In this document: positions 1-6,884 of the stretch, piece by piece
Layout of the letters: each line of letters starts with the position of its first letter
Position numbering within the stretch: position 1 is the stretch's first letter
Assembly (NCBI GenBank): GCA_021792075.1
Contig: JAJYVK010000020.1
Location: forward strand, 1-11,812
Length of the DNA: 11,812 bases
From: Actinomycetes bacterium
GTDB lineage: Bacteria; Actinomycetota; Acidimicrobiia; Acidimicrobiales; Acidimicrobiaceae
Direction: 5' to 3'
Made by a program: the position numbers and the translations under genes
The notes under the pieces: generated by a model
What the model saw: the letters and a program-made list of their open reading frames with translations, nothing else
What the model was told of the DNA's origin: nothing
Databases searched by the model: none

Positions 1-234
1 TCCCTTTCACCGTTTGGGGCACAACTTTGGAGGAGAAGTTCTGCCCGCCGGAAGCTAGCCTTCAATTAGCTTCAGATGCGGGTTCTGGTCGAGATTTTGG
101 GCGTTCGTACCTTAGATGGTGCGCGACATTGTGGCGGGTCAATGCATCAACAACGTTCTCTTTTCAATTTCAAATCCTCCGGCAAAGTCGGCTCGAACCC
201 GTCCAGGGTTCCTGCGGTATCGTAAGGACTTTGA
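1..234. other. Upstream region without a supported gene
   Basis: I can support no gene here. The frame beginning at base 3 is open from the window edge to a TGA at 240-242, so it could be the tail of an upstream gene that overlaps the start of the next gene, but its translation is rich in Cys, Arg and Ser and resembles no family I know. The other two frames stop at TAG 56-58 and TAG 67-69, so an upstream gene could equally end there. Both of these stops lie inside the inverted repeat at 51-73. I found no convincing promoter; bases 150-178 are AT-richer than the surroundings but have no good -35/-10 pair. The ribosome binding site of the next gene, AAGGA, lies at 224-228. Confidence 0.5.
51..73. 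repeat. Inverted repeat, 7-bp arms with 9-nt spacer
   Basis: GAAGCTA at 51-57 is repeated as its exact reverse complement TAGCTTC at 67-73, separated by 9 bases. This is the arm and spacer geometry of a dimeric-regulator operator, and it could also form a short RNA hairpin. No run of T follows, so it is not a typical intrinsic terminator. It lies about 160 bases upstream of the c-di-GMP gene. It may end an upstream transcript or bind a regulator; the sequence does not decide between these. Confidence 0.4.
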
Positions 235-3200
235 ATGTCTGATGAAGGCCCTGGAGTCGAGCACAACCTGCTGGTTGACGCATCGTTGTATCGGGCTCTG
301 ATCTCCGTCAACAGGCTGTTCAGTAGATCTCTGGATCAATCAGAAGGCGAACTCTTTGACGGAATTGTCAACCTGCTGGTAAGCCAACTCGATCTTGCGC
401 TTGCTCTAGTAGCTGTGCTGCCGGAAAACAAGGAGTGGGTCGAGTTTCGCTCTGTTGCCGGGAGTGCAAAGGGGTATGCGGACGATCTTCGCGTAGCCGC
501 AAGAGATGATATCAAGGAGGGGCAGGGCCCGATCCGTGTAGCGATGAGAACGGGGCAGGTCGTTGTAATCGACATAGATGATGACCGGTTCCTCCCTTGG
601 CGCGACCGTGCCGTTGAGTTTGGCCTTGGAGGTGGAATGGCGGTTCCGTTTCGCTTCGCTGACGACAGTGTAGGCGTCCTCTGTCTGTACAGGCAGAGCC
701 AAAAGCCGTTTCTGACGCAGCTGCATAACCTGATGGCTCAACTTGGAGCCGACCTCAGCGACTTTCTCCGGCGCCAGCACGAGCACGTGCAGCTGTCGCG
801 GTTGCGAGAGTATCAAGAGGCTGCTGGGCAGCTTCTCCATAGGCTTCTCGCCATACCTGATCCATATACGGCCTTTGGGGAGGCAACCAGAATCCTTACG
901 GAAAAGACCGACGCAATGGCGGCTTGGGTCTCGGTCCCGGATGGAAGCCACCTGAGAACCGTGGCGGGCCGGTGCAAGGAAACGGTCCGCGGCCTTGGGG
1001 CGGACCTCTGGCAATTCAGACCGAGACTTCTCGACGACAAAAGTCCAGCCTCTCTTTCAGTTGCTGCGAGAGCCTTCAGGTCGGGCAAGTCGGTGATCGA
1101 GAGCGAGAGCCGCAGCCATCACCTCAGGGGACTCAAGACCGTGTACTCTTCGCTCGCTTTCGTTCGTGTTGCTGGGGCATGGCCCATCGTAGTCTCAGGC
1201 AAACCCATAGCTGTGCTCGTCATGGTCAGTGATGACACCCAATACTTCAGCCCAGTGCTCACCGCGTTGTTGGAGCAGCTGATCGACGGTCTCAGGATTG
1301 CCATTCAAAACTTCGAAGCGCAGGCTGAGGCGAGGCGAATATCGCGCGTATATCAGGCTCTTCTCACGGAGGGCGATCTGCTCCTCACGGCCCAAGACGA
1401 ACATGAGTTCCTGACGCAGGCCTGCACCAGACTTCTCGAGTCAGGCCTTTACAGAACGGTTTGGATAGGCGTCCATAACGAGAATGGGCATCTAGAGCCG
1501 CTCGTTTCAACCGGAGAGAACACCTCTGAACTCGACGTTTTGGCGAGAACGGCATTGGGCCAGAACCAGGCCCGGACAGCAAGCGAGAGGGCGGTGATCT
1601 CTGGGGAGACCGTCGTGGTTCGGGACTATGTCAATGATCCCAGCAATGCCCAGTGGGCGGCGATTGCCGAGAGAAATGACTGGCGCTCGTCCGTCTCCAT
1701 CCCAATTGAACGTCACGGAAAGGCGTGGGGTGTGCTGAGCGTGTTGAGCGATCGCTTGGACGGCTTCTCCGAGGACATGGTGGAGCTGCTTTCTCGGATC
1801 TCTCAAATGATCTCGCACGGCTTGAGCGAGATAGACCTGAGAGAGGAGCTTCACAGCGAGCGTGACAAGCAGTCATGGTTGGCGTCGCACGATCCGCTGA
1901 CGGGGCTTCCGAACCGTCGTGGTCTCGAGGACCATATTTCGGAGGCAATCGCCCGTAGCAAGCGGCACGGGACGATTCTGGTAGTAGGCATGCTTGATCT
2001 GGATGACTTTAAGGTCGTCAATGACACTTTCGGTCACGATCTCGGCGACAAGGCCTTGAGGGATCTGACGAGGTCTCTTAGAGATTCACTTCGCCAGACC
2101 GATCTGCTCGCCAGGGTGGGTGGAGATGAGTTTGTTCTCGTTTTGGAGGATGTCCGGCGTTTTTCGGACCTAACCAAGATTCTTCAGAAGTTTGAAGGCG
2201 TTCTGCACGCTCCGCTGGTTCTGCCGGACGGAAACCTGGTGATAGTAGGCGGGAGCTTGGGTCTATCTGTTTGCTCGGGTGACACTCCTACGCCAAACGA
2301 ACTGCTTCACAGCGCTGACCAGGCATTATATCTTCTAAAGAGCAGGAAAGGTCACAGAGCCAGAGCTTGGGCGTTTCACTCTCCAGAGGACCCGGACGGA
2401 ATTTCGACATACCCTCATCTGATTTCCGACGTTGTACCCGCTGAGGGCGGCGGCGACATTGCCAAACTTCTTCATTCAGACGGTCTGCAGATTCTCTATC
2501 ATCCGATAGCCAATCTTTCGACGGGAGAGATAGTTGGAGTGGAGGCGCTGGCCAGACTTGTCTCTCCAAAGGGGATCGTGCACATGCCTCGGGAGTTCAT
2601 GGCCGAGCTTAGCCTTGAAGATCAGAAGGCGCTCACATTGAAAGTGCTCTCCGTGGTAGAAGAAGATCTGAGCCAGCTTGAGCAGGACGGCTTCAGACTC
2701 TGGTGCTCAGTCGACATCGCGTCCGATCTCATAATGTCAGATTCCAGCCTGGCCGAGCTCTTGAAGGCATTTTCAACGTCCAGGCTGGGACCGTCTCGGA
2801 TAACTCTCGAAGTTCTTGACGGTGCCGGCTTCCTTTCGACACCCGACGTTTGGGGACGATTATTAGCACTCAACGAAATGGGCCTTGAGATTGCACTCGA
2901 TGACATTTCCACCAGCTACTCCTCGCTGCTGCGAGTTCAGGAGCTGTCGCTGAGCAAGGTGAAAGTGAGCCAGGAGTTCGTCCGCAATCTTGCGGCTCAG
3001 CCAAACGGATTCCGTTTCTTGCTCGCCATGTTGGAACTCTCTCGCCGTTTGAACCTTGGCTTCGTGGCGGAAGGTGTGGAGACGCTTGGCATTCTCGATG
3101 CGATGATCTCTCTGGGTGTGGAATACGGGCAGGGATTTGCGATCTCGCCTCCTCTTGCTTTTGGCAACTTCAAGGCGTGGCTTCCAAGCTTTCAGCTCGA

Positions 3201-3516
3201 TGTCGGCGTTGCACGTCCCGTGACAACGCTTGGCCTGTACGCACTTTTCGTGCGCGATTCGTTCGGCTATTATCAGCGGCTGGCTGCAGGTCTTGAGCCA
3301 GCGGAAATAGACAGTTGTCCCGGAAACGGATACCTGAAGAATCTCGGATTGGAAGGAGGCGGGCTCGACGAGGCCCACCGTGCGTATCACGAAGCCCTTC
3401 AGAAATTCCAATCCGCCATCGGCACAAAGCCAAACCCCTATCTGAGGACGGTCGAAGAGGCCAGGGAACGGATAAGGAAGCTTATTCTCGAGGAGCTGGA
3501 TCTCTCTTCCGCTTAG
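235..3516 (+). CDS. GAF-GAF-GAF-GGDEF-EAL cyclic-di-GMP signalling protein with CZB-like C-terminus
   Basis: This 1093-residue protein should make and/or degrade cyclic di-GMP in response to ligands bound by its sensor domains. It has no signal peptide or membrane segment, so it is cytosolic. Three GAF domains lie at about residues 35-178, 195-358 and 375-540. A GGDEF domain follows at about 548-710: the GGDEF motif is 629-633, D588, N596 and D605 match metal/GTP residues, and an RxxD inhibitory site is at 620-623, exactly five residues upstream. The EAL domain is about 735-980: E770 of EAL, E859, D889/D890, K910, E946 and Q966 are kept, but the usual Asn is D827, the Glu of ExTE is D862, loop 6 reads DDISTS, and the Asp of KID is S912. 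The tail (about 985-1093) has C1028, H1048 and H1052 in a CZB-like pattern. The ATG start follows AAGGA with 6-nt spacing. The domain assignment is firm; the net enzyme activity is inferred. Confidence 0.9.
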   Translation: MSDEGPGVEHNLLVDASLYRALISVNRLFSRSLDQSEGELFDGIVNLLVSQLDLALALVAVLPENKEWVEFRSVAGSAKGYADDLRVAARDDIKEGQGPIRVAMRTGQVVVIDIDDDRFLPWRDRAVEFGLGGGMAVPFRFADDSVGVLCLYRQSQKPFLTQLHNLMAQLGADLSDFLRRQHEHVQLSRLREYQEAAGQLLHRLLAIPDPYTAFGEATRILTEKTDAMAAWVSVPDGSHLRTVAGRCKETVRGLGADLWQFRPRLLDDKSPASLSVAARAFRSGKSVIESESRSHHLRGLKTVYSSLAFVRVAGAWPIVVSGKPIAVLVMVSDDTQYFSPVLTALLEQLIDGLRIAIQNFEAQAEARRISRVYQALLTEGDLLLTAQDEHEFLTQACTRLLESGLYRTVWIGVHNENGHLEPLVSTGENTSELDVLARTALGQNQARTASERAVISGETVVVRDYVNDPSNAQWAAIAERNDWRSSVSIPIERHGKAWGVLSVLSDRLDGFSEDMVELLSRISQMISHGLSEIDLREELHSERDKQSWLASHDPLTGLPNRRGLEDHISEAIARSKRHGTILVVGMLDLDDFKVVNDTFGHDLGDKALRDLTRSLRDSLRQTDLLARVGGDEFVLVLEDVRRFSDLTKILQKFEGVLHAPLVLPDGNLVIVGGSLGLSVCSGDTPTPNELLHSADQALYLLKSRKGHRARAWAFHSPEDPDGISTYPHLISDVVPAEGGGDIAKLLHSDGLQILYHPIANLSTGEIVGVEALARLVSPKGIVHMPREFMAELSLEDQKALTLKVLSVVEEDLSQLEQDGFRLWCSVDIASDLIMSDSSLAELLKAFSTSRLGPSRITLEVLDGAGFLSTPDVWGRLLALNEMGLEIALDDISTSYSSLLRVQELSLSKVKVSQEFVRNLAAQPNGFRFLLAMLELSRRLNLGFVAEGVETLGILDAMISLGVEYGQGFAISPPLAFGNFKAWLPSFQLDVGVARPVTTLGLYALFVRDSFGYYQRLAAGLEPAEIDSCPGNGYLKNLGLEGGGLDEAHRAYHEALQKFQSAIGTKPNPYLRTVEEARERIRKLILEELDLSSA

Positions 3517-3722
3517 GTTCGGCCCGAGTCATCTTCGGAGAGTCTTACTTAGAGCCATAATCGGCTACTCGAGCTCGATAGAGCTGCACAGGTTCCGCTT
3601 CAGGTGCCGATACCGGCTAAGGGTCTCAAATCGGGCACCTGGGATGTTTCCCGCGACTACTCTTGTACTTGAACAGCACTTCGACATGTTTGCCTCTCTG
3701 AACTCGGGAGACCTGAACTGCA
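3517..3722. promoter_or_regulatory. Gap that probably contains the promoter/leader of the acpS-tsaD operon
   Basis: This 206-bp stretch is the only sizeable gap before eight tightly packed genes, so their promoter most likely lies here (inference). The best -10 candidate is CATAAT at 3556-3561, five of six bases matching TATAAT, but no good -35 lies 16-18 bases upstream. A small hairpin (AGCTC 3572-3576, loop GATA, GAGCT 3581-3585) and a larger dyad at 3601-3641 would both fall in the leader. Short open frames crossing the gap have no family resemblance and are not called. Confidence 0.3.
3601..3641 (+). repeat. Stem-loop dyad between the c-di-GMP gene and acpS
   Basis: CAGGTGCC at 3601-3608 pairs perfectly with GGCACCTG at 3634-3641. 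Inside it, bases 3609-3614 can pair with 3622-3627 with one mismatch, leaving a 7-nt loop and a 6-nt bulge. A competing small hairpin, GGGA 3641-3644 with TCCC 3649-3652, abuts the 3' side. No T-tract follows. It could be a terminator without a U-tract for the upstream gene, a leader structure for acpS, or a regulator site. The structure was read by eye and no folding energy was calculated. Confidence 0.4.
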
Positions 3723-4094
3723 ATGTCAATCAAGGTGGGCACCGACATTATGGAGATCGAGCGGTTTCGAAAGACCTTGGAGCGTCGACCGCGGTTGAAG
3801 GAGAAGCTCTTCACGTTGGACGAGGTGGCCTACTGCGAGTCAAGAGCTGATCCAGCCCAACACTTCGCCGTCAGGTTCTGTGCCAAGGAGGCGTTTTCGA
3901 AGGCGCTCGGAACCGGAGTCAGCAAGTTTTCCATGTCCGAGGTCGAAGTCGTCCGAAATGAGCGGGGCAAACCAGAGTTTGCACTTTCGGGCAGAGCCAA
4001 GGGCGTTGCAGAGAGTCTGCCTGCAAAGGGAATGGACTTGTCAATGTCGCACAGCGATCTCTTCGTCATTGCGGTCGTTGTAATCGAGACTTAG
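3723..4094 (+). CDS. acpS: Holo-[acyl-carrier-protein] synthase
   Basis: AcpS transfers the 4'-phosphopantetheine arm from coenzyme A to a serine of apo-acyl carrier protein, switching on fatty-acid synthesis. At 123 residues it has the usual length of the family. The N-terminal signature GTDIMEIERF (residues 6-15) supplies the magnesium ligand D8. The second signature, RFCAKEAFSKALG (51-63), supplies E56 and K55, and the C-terminal MSHSD segment (108-112) matches the conserved SHS region. The ATG start gives the expected short N-terminus; GGGAG at 3706-3710 is a rather distant ribosome binding site (12 nt). It is the first gene of the operon, and its TAG stop overlaps the AGGA that serves the following nnr gene. 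acpS next to nnr and alr is a common bacterial arrangement. The identification is secure. Confidence 0.96.
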   Translation: MSIKVGTDIMEIERFRKTLERRPRLKEKLFTLDEVAYCESRADPAQHFAVRFCAKEAFSKALGTGVSKFSMSEVEVVRNERGKPEFALSGRAKGVAESLPAKGMDLSMSHSDLFVIAVVVIET

Positions 4095-4107
4095 GAAATG
4101 TTTTGCG

Positions 4108-5634
4108 ATGATACCCATCTATAGACAGAGCGACATCAAGGCTTTTGACGAATCGCTTGCGGCCCAGGGGTTGCTTGAAGAGGCGATCGCGCGGGCGGGC
4201 TATTCGGTTTTCGCACTTGCGTCTGAGCTATTGGATGGCTTGTACGGCAAGAGGGTTACGGTCATCTTCGGACCGGGGAACAACGGACGTGACGCATTGG
4301 TCGCAGCCGGACGGCTGCGCCGAGCCGGAGCCGTCGTGAACGAGGTGCGCTATGGCTCAGAAGAGTACTTTGACGAGGCGAGCTACTCTGAGGTTGATCT
4401 CGTGATAGATGGCTGCTTTGGAGTCGGATTGAGCAGAGCGTTCGAGCCACCGCCCATTGGGCCGGACACGGAAGTTCTGGCGGTCGACGTTCCTTCGGGG
4501 CTCGACGGAGATCACGGATCCGTCCTGGGTTCAGCGGTTCACGCGAACGCGACCCTGTGTCTTTCTGGACTCAAGTTGGGACCGTTGATTTCCCAAGGAC
4601 CTGAGTTATGCGGAAAGCTCTACTTCAGCGAACTTGGTTTGGGCGACCTCGGCTTGCCAGGTTCCAGGGAGTTCCTGATAGAAGATGACGACATGGCTCT
4701 GCTTGCCTTTGGCAGAAAGCGCAGCGATCACAAGTGGAGCCATTCGGTTGCGGTTATTGCCGGCTCGCCGGGCATGGACGGAGCCGCGCATCTTGTGTGC
4801 ACCTCCGGCTACTACGTGGGAGCGGGCATCATCCACCTCTATACCAACACCGCAGGCCATGCGGGCGACTATGGTGTTGAGACCGTTGTGCATTCAGTTG
4901 CATTGTCCGATCTTGATGAAGACGGCAAGCAAGAGTTCTTTCACGGCTTGGCGGATAGGTTCAAAGCGCTCGTGATTGGTCCCGGACTCGGCCTTGGAGA
5001 AGAGGTTGTGGGAATTGTCAAAGCGGCAATAGAGAGTGGACTGAGGACCGTGATCGACGCAGATGCCATCTCGGCAATTCCGTCTGTCGACTGGCTTTCG
5101 CGGCTCATTGGAGCCGATCATCCTGGAATCATACTGACACCTCATGCTGGAGAGCTGAAGGGGCTGCTGGAACGCTCCGGCGGGACGTTCTTCAGCGATT
5201 ACCTGAACAAAGACCTTTGCAGCTTTGCTCGCGAATTTGCCAGTGAGACCGGCGCCGCACTGCTCGTCAAGGGAGGGCCTACCGTGGTCGCCTCCCCGGA
5301 GGGGAGCTGTTACCTCACTACCGCTCCGAACGCGTCTCTTGCCGTGGCTGGAAGCGGTGACGTCCTGTCCGGAATGATCGGGGCCGCCCTTTCATACCAA
5401 GGCGACACAGCTGAGCTGGCGGCCCTTACAGCACATCTGCACGGACTTGCAGGCCGTTCTCTTTCGAAAGGCCCTTCGGGAGAGCTGGCCCGAAGGGCGA
5501 GGAAGATACTGCTCGAGCTCGAAGACTCTCCAGGCCCAGCCTTAGAGAGGAATTTTTTCAAACCCACGCCTCTAGACGGTAATCTTGTTGCTAGTCCCTA
5601 TTTACTCAAGTGCCGCTCCCGACGCCTGGTGTAG
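4108..5634 (+). CDS. nnr: Bifunctional NAD(P)H-hydrate repair enzyme (epimerase + ADP/ATP-dependent dehydratase)
   Basis: This cytosolic repair enzyme interconverts the R and S epimers of hydrated NAD(P)H and then dehydrates the S form back to NAD(P)H using ADP or ATP. The 508 residues match the usual fused length. The N-terminal YjeF/NnrE-like half (about 1-200) has the phosphate loop GPGNNGRD (55-62), the likely catalytic D101, DVPSGLDGD (127-135) and K156. The C-terminal ribokinase-fold half (about 205-475) has GPGLG (291-295), DADA (317-320), TPHAGE (344-349), K388 and GSGD (415-418) with catalytic D418. Deviations are NNGRDA in place of the usual NNGGDG, and HKW at 208-210 where HKG is usual. 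The last 35 residues or so have no clear family match. The ATG lies 13 nt after acpS, served by AGGA at 4093-4096 that overlaps the acpS stop. The function is secure for the dehydratase and likely for the epimerase. Confidence 0.93.
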   Translation: MIPIYRQSDIKAFDESLAAQGLLEEAIARAGYSVFALASELLDGLYGKRVTVIFGPGNNGRDALVAAGRLRRAGAVVNEVRYGSEEYFDEASYSEVDLVIDGCFGVGLSRAFEPPPIGPDTEVLAVDVPSGLDGDHGSVLGSAVHANATLCLSGLKLGPLISQGPELCGKLYFSELGLGDLGLPGSREFLIEDDDMALLAFGRKRSDHKWSHSVAVIAGSPGMDGAAHLVCTSGYYVGAGIIHLYTNTAGHAGDYGVETVVHSVALSDLDEDGKQEFFHGLADRFKALVIGPGLGLGEEVVGIVKAAIESGLRTVIDADAISAIPSVDWLSRLIGADHPGIILTPHAGELKGLLERSGGTFFSDYLNKDLCSFAREFASETGAALLVKGGPTVVASPEGSCYLTTAPNASLAVAGSGDVLSGMIGAALSYQGDTAELAALTAHLHGLAGRSLSKGPSGELARRARKILLELEDSPGPALERNFFKPTPLDGNLVASPYLLKCRSRRLV

Positions 5635-5671
5635 CCTTGTTGGTTGTGAGAGAGCGGAAAGTTCTATTTGG

Positions 5672-6871
5672 ATGATTCGAGCGAGATCACGGCCGGCATG
5701 GGCCGAAATTGATGCTGAAGCCCTGGTGGCAAATGCTCGTCTAATGGAGGGTGTGATTGGGTCGGCGAAGCTGTGTGCCGTAGTCAAGGCTGATGGCTAT
5801 GGGCACGGTGCAGTCATTGTCTCGAAAATACTGGAGTCCAACGGAATCGATCGCTTTGCGGTGGCACACGTGGACGAAGCGATAGAACTGCGTGAGGCTG
5901 GGATCTCAAGCCCAATCCTGTGCCTATCAGAGCCGTCCTACAGTGCAATTGAAGCAGCGCTGGAGCATAGAGTAACCCTGACTCTCTATACCAAAGAAGG
6001 TATCGATACGCTTGCTCGGGAGGCCAAAAGACTCTATGAGAAGGGCCTCATCAGCGATCCCAGGGCTGGCTATCACCTCAAAATTGACACCGGAATGCAT
6101 CGTGTGGGCGCCGATCCGATGGAGATCCCCGAGATAGCCGAGCGCGGGCGGGAGGTCGGTCTGACTCTGCGCGGCTTCTGGACGCACATGTCCGTTGCCG
6201 ATGACCCGCCCGAAGACGGCCGGGACGATTTTACAAAGGCGCAGATCCGTCTCTTCGAGTCCGCGAAGAACGGCCTCTTTGCGCGAGGCTTCACTCCCAG
6301 GCTTCATGTGGCCAATTCGGCAACAGGAGTCAACTACCCACATGCGCGCTACGACATGGTGAGATCGGGCATAGCGCTTTATGGCTGCTCTCCCTCGCCA
6401 AAGACAAAGATATCGGGTCTACGCCAGGTGATGTCTCTAAAATCCAGGGTGACTTACCTGCGCACAGTCGGCGCGGGCATGCGGCCCTCCTATGGGAGGC
6501 GCAGGCCGACGCGGGGTGAGACGACCATTTTGGCCACCGTTCCATTGGGATACGCCGATGGAGTGCCCAGAGCCCTTTTCGACGCGGGTGCAGAGGTGCT
6601 GATAAGGGGCAAGCGACGTCAGCTGGCCGGCATGGTGACGATGGATCAGGTAGTGGTAGATTGCGGAACCGATTTCGATGTAGCGGTCGGCGATGAGGTC
6701 GTATTTCTTGGAACTCAGGGTAACGAGTCAATCACCCCTGACGAATGGGCAGCTCTGCTGGGTACAGTCAATTACGAGGTCGTGACCAGGATCGGATTCA
6801 GGGTTCCCCGCATCCTCGAATCTGAGGTCGATCGCGTCATCGATGGCAGAATGAGCGAAGTGAGGCGTTGA
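5672..6871 (+). CDS. alr: Alanine racemase (PLP-dependent)
   Basis: Alr converts L-alanine to D-alanine for peptidoglycan cross-links. With the ATG at 5672 the protein is 399 residues. K39 in VVKADGYGHGA binds pyridoxal phosphate; K137 and R144 lie in the HLKIDTGMHRVG segment; R231 in YDMVRSGIALYG should contact the PLP ring nitrogen; Y274 in SYGR is the second catalytic base; MDQ (324-326) and the NYEV segment with Y368 complete the active site. A TTG at 5585 would add 29 residues and overlap nnr, but those residues lack family similarity, while 5672 begins just before the conserved RPAWAEID and follows GGAAAG (5656-5661), so I prefer 5672. The 37-bp gap after nnr is the widest inside the operon. 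H143 replaces the usual Gly or Asn before R144, which should be tolerated. Confidence 0.95.
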   Translation: MIRARSRPAWAEIDAEALVANARLMEGVIGSAKLCAVVKADGYGHGAVIVSKILESNGIDRFAVAHVDEAIELREAGISSPILCLSEPSYSAIEAALEHRVTLTLYTKEGIDTLAREAKRLYEKGLISDPRAGYHLKIDTGMHRVGADPMEIPEIAERGREVGLTLRGFWTHMSVADDPPEDGRDDFTKAQIRLFESAKNGLFARGFTPRLHVANSATGVNYPHARYDMVRSGIALYGCSPSPKTKISGLRQVMSLKSRVTYLRTVGAGMRPSYGRRRPTRGETTILATVPLGYADGVPRALFDAGAEVLIRGKRRQLAGMVTMDQVVVDCGTDFDVAVGDEVVFLGTQGNESITPDEWAALLGTVNYEVVTRIGFRVPRILESEVDRVIDGRMSEVRR

Positions 6872-6884
6872 CTAGGGTGTTGCC

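Noticed and set aside
186..206. tRNA T-arm-like motif on the minus strand (GGTTCGAG with flanking pairs)
   Set aside because: The T-stem pairs only four of five bases, and there is no matching 5' acceptor strand, D-arm or anticodon arm at the right distance, so it is not a tRNA.
406..1014. Long minus-strand open frame (about 200 codons) opposite the GAF region
   Set aside because: It has no recognisable motif and lies opposite well-conserved GAF coding sequence; it is a by-product of the codon use of the real gene.
2863..3411. Minus-strand open frame of about 180 codons opposite the EAL/C-terminal region
   Set aside because: It has no family resemblance and lies opposite conserved EAL motifs; judged a shadow frame.
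3663..3697. Promoter close to acpS using TTGTAC or TTGAAC as -35
   Set aside because: No acceptable -10 hexamer lies 16-18 bases downstream of either box.
3644..3850. Short + strand open frame overlapping the acpS start
   Set aside because: It runs out of frame through the conserved AcpS N-terminus and shows no motif of its own.
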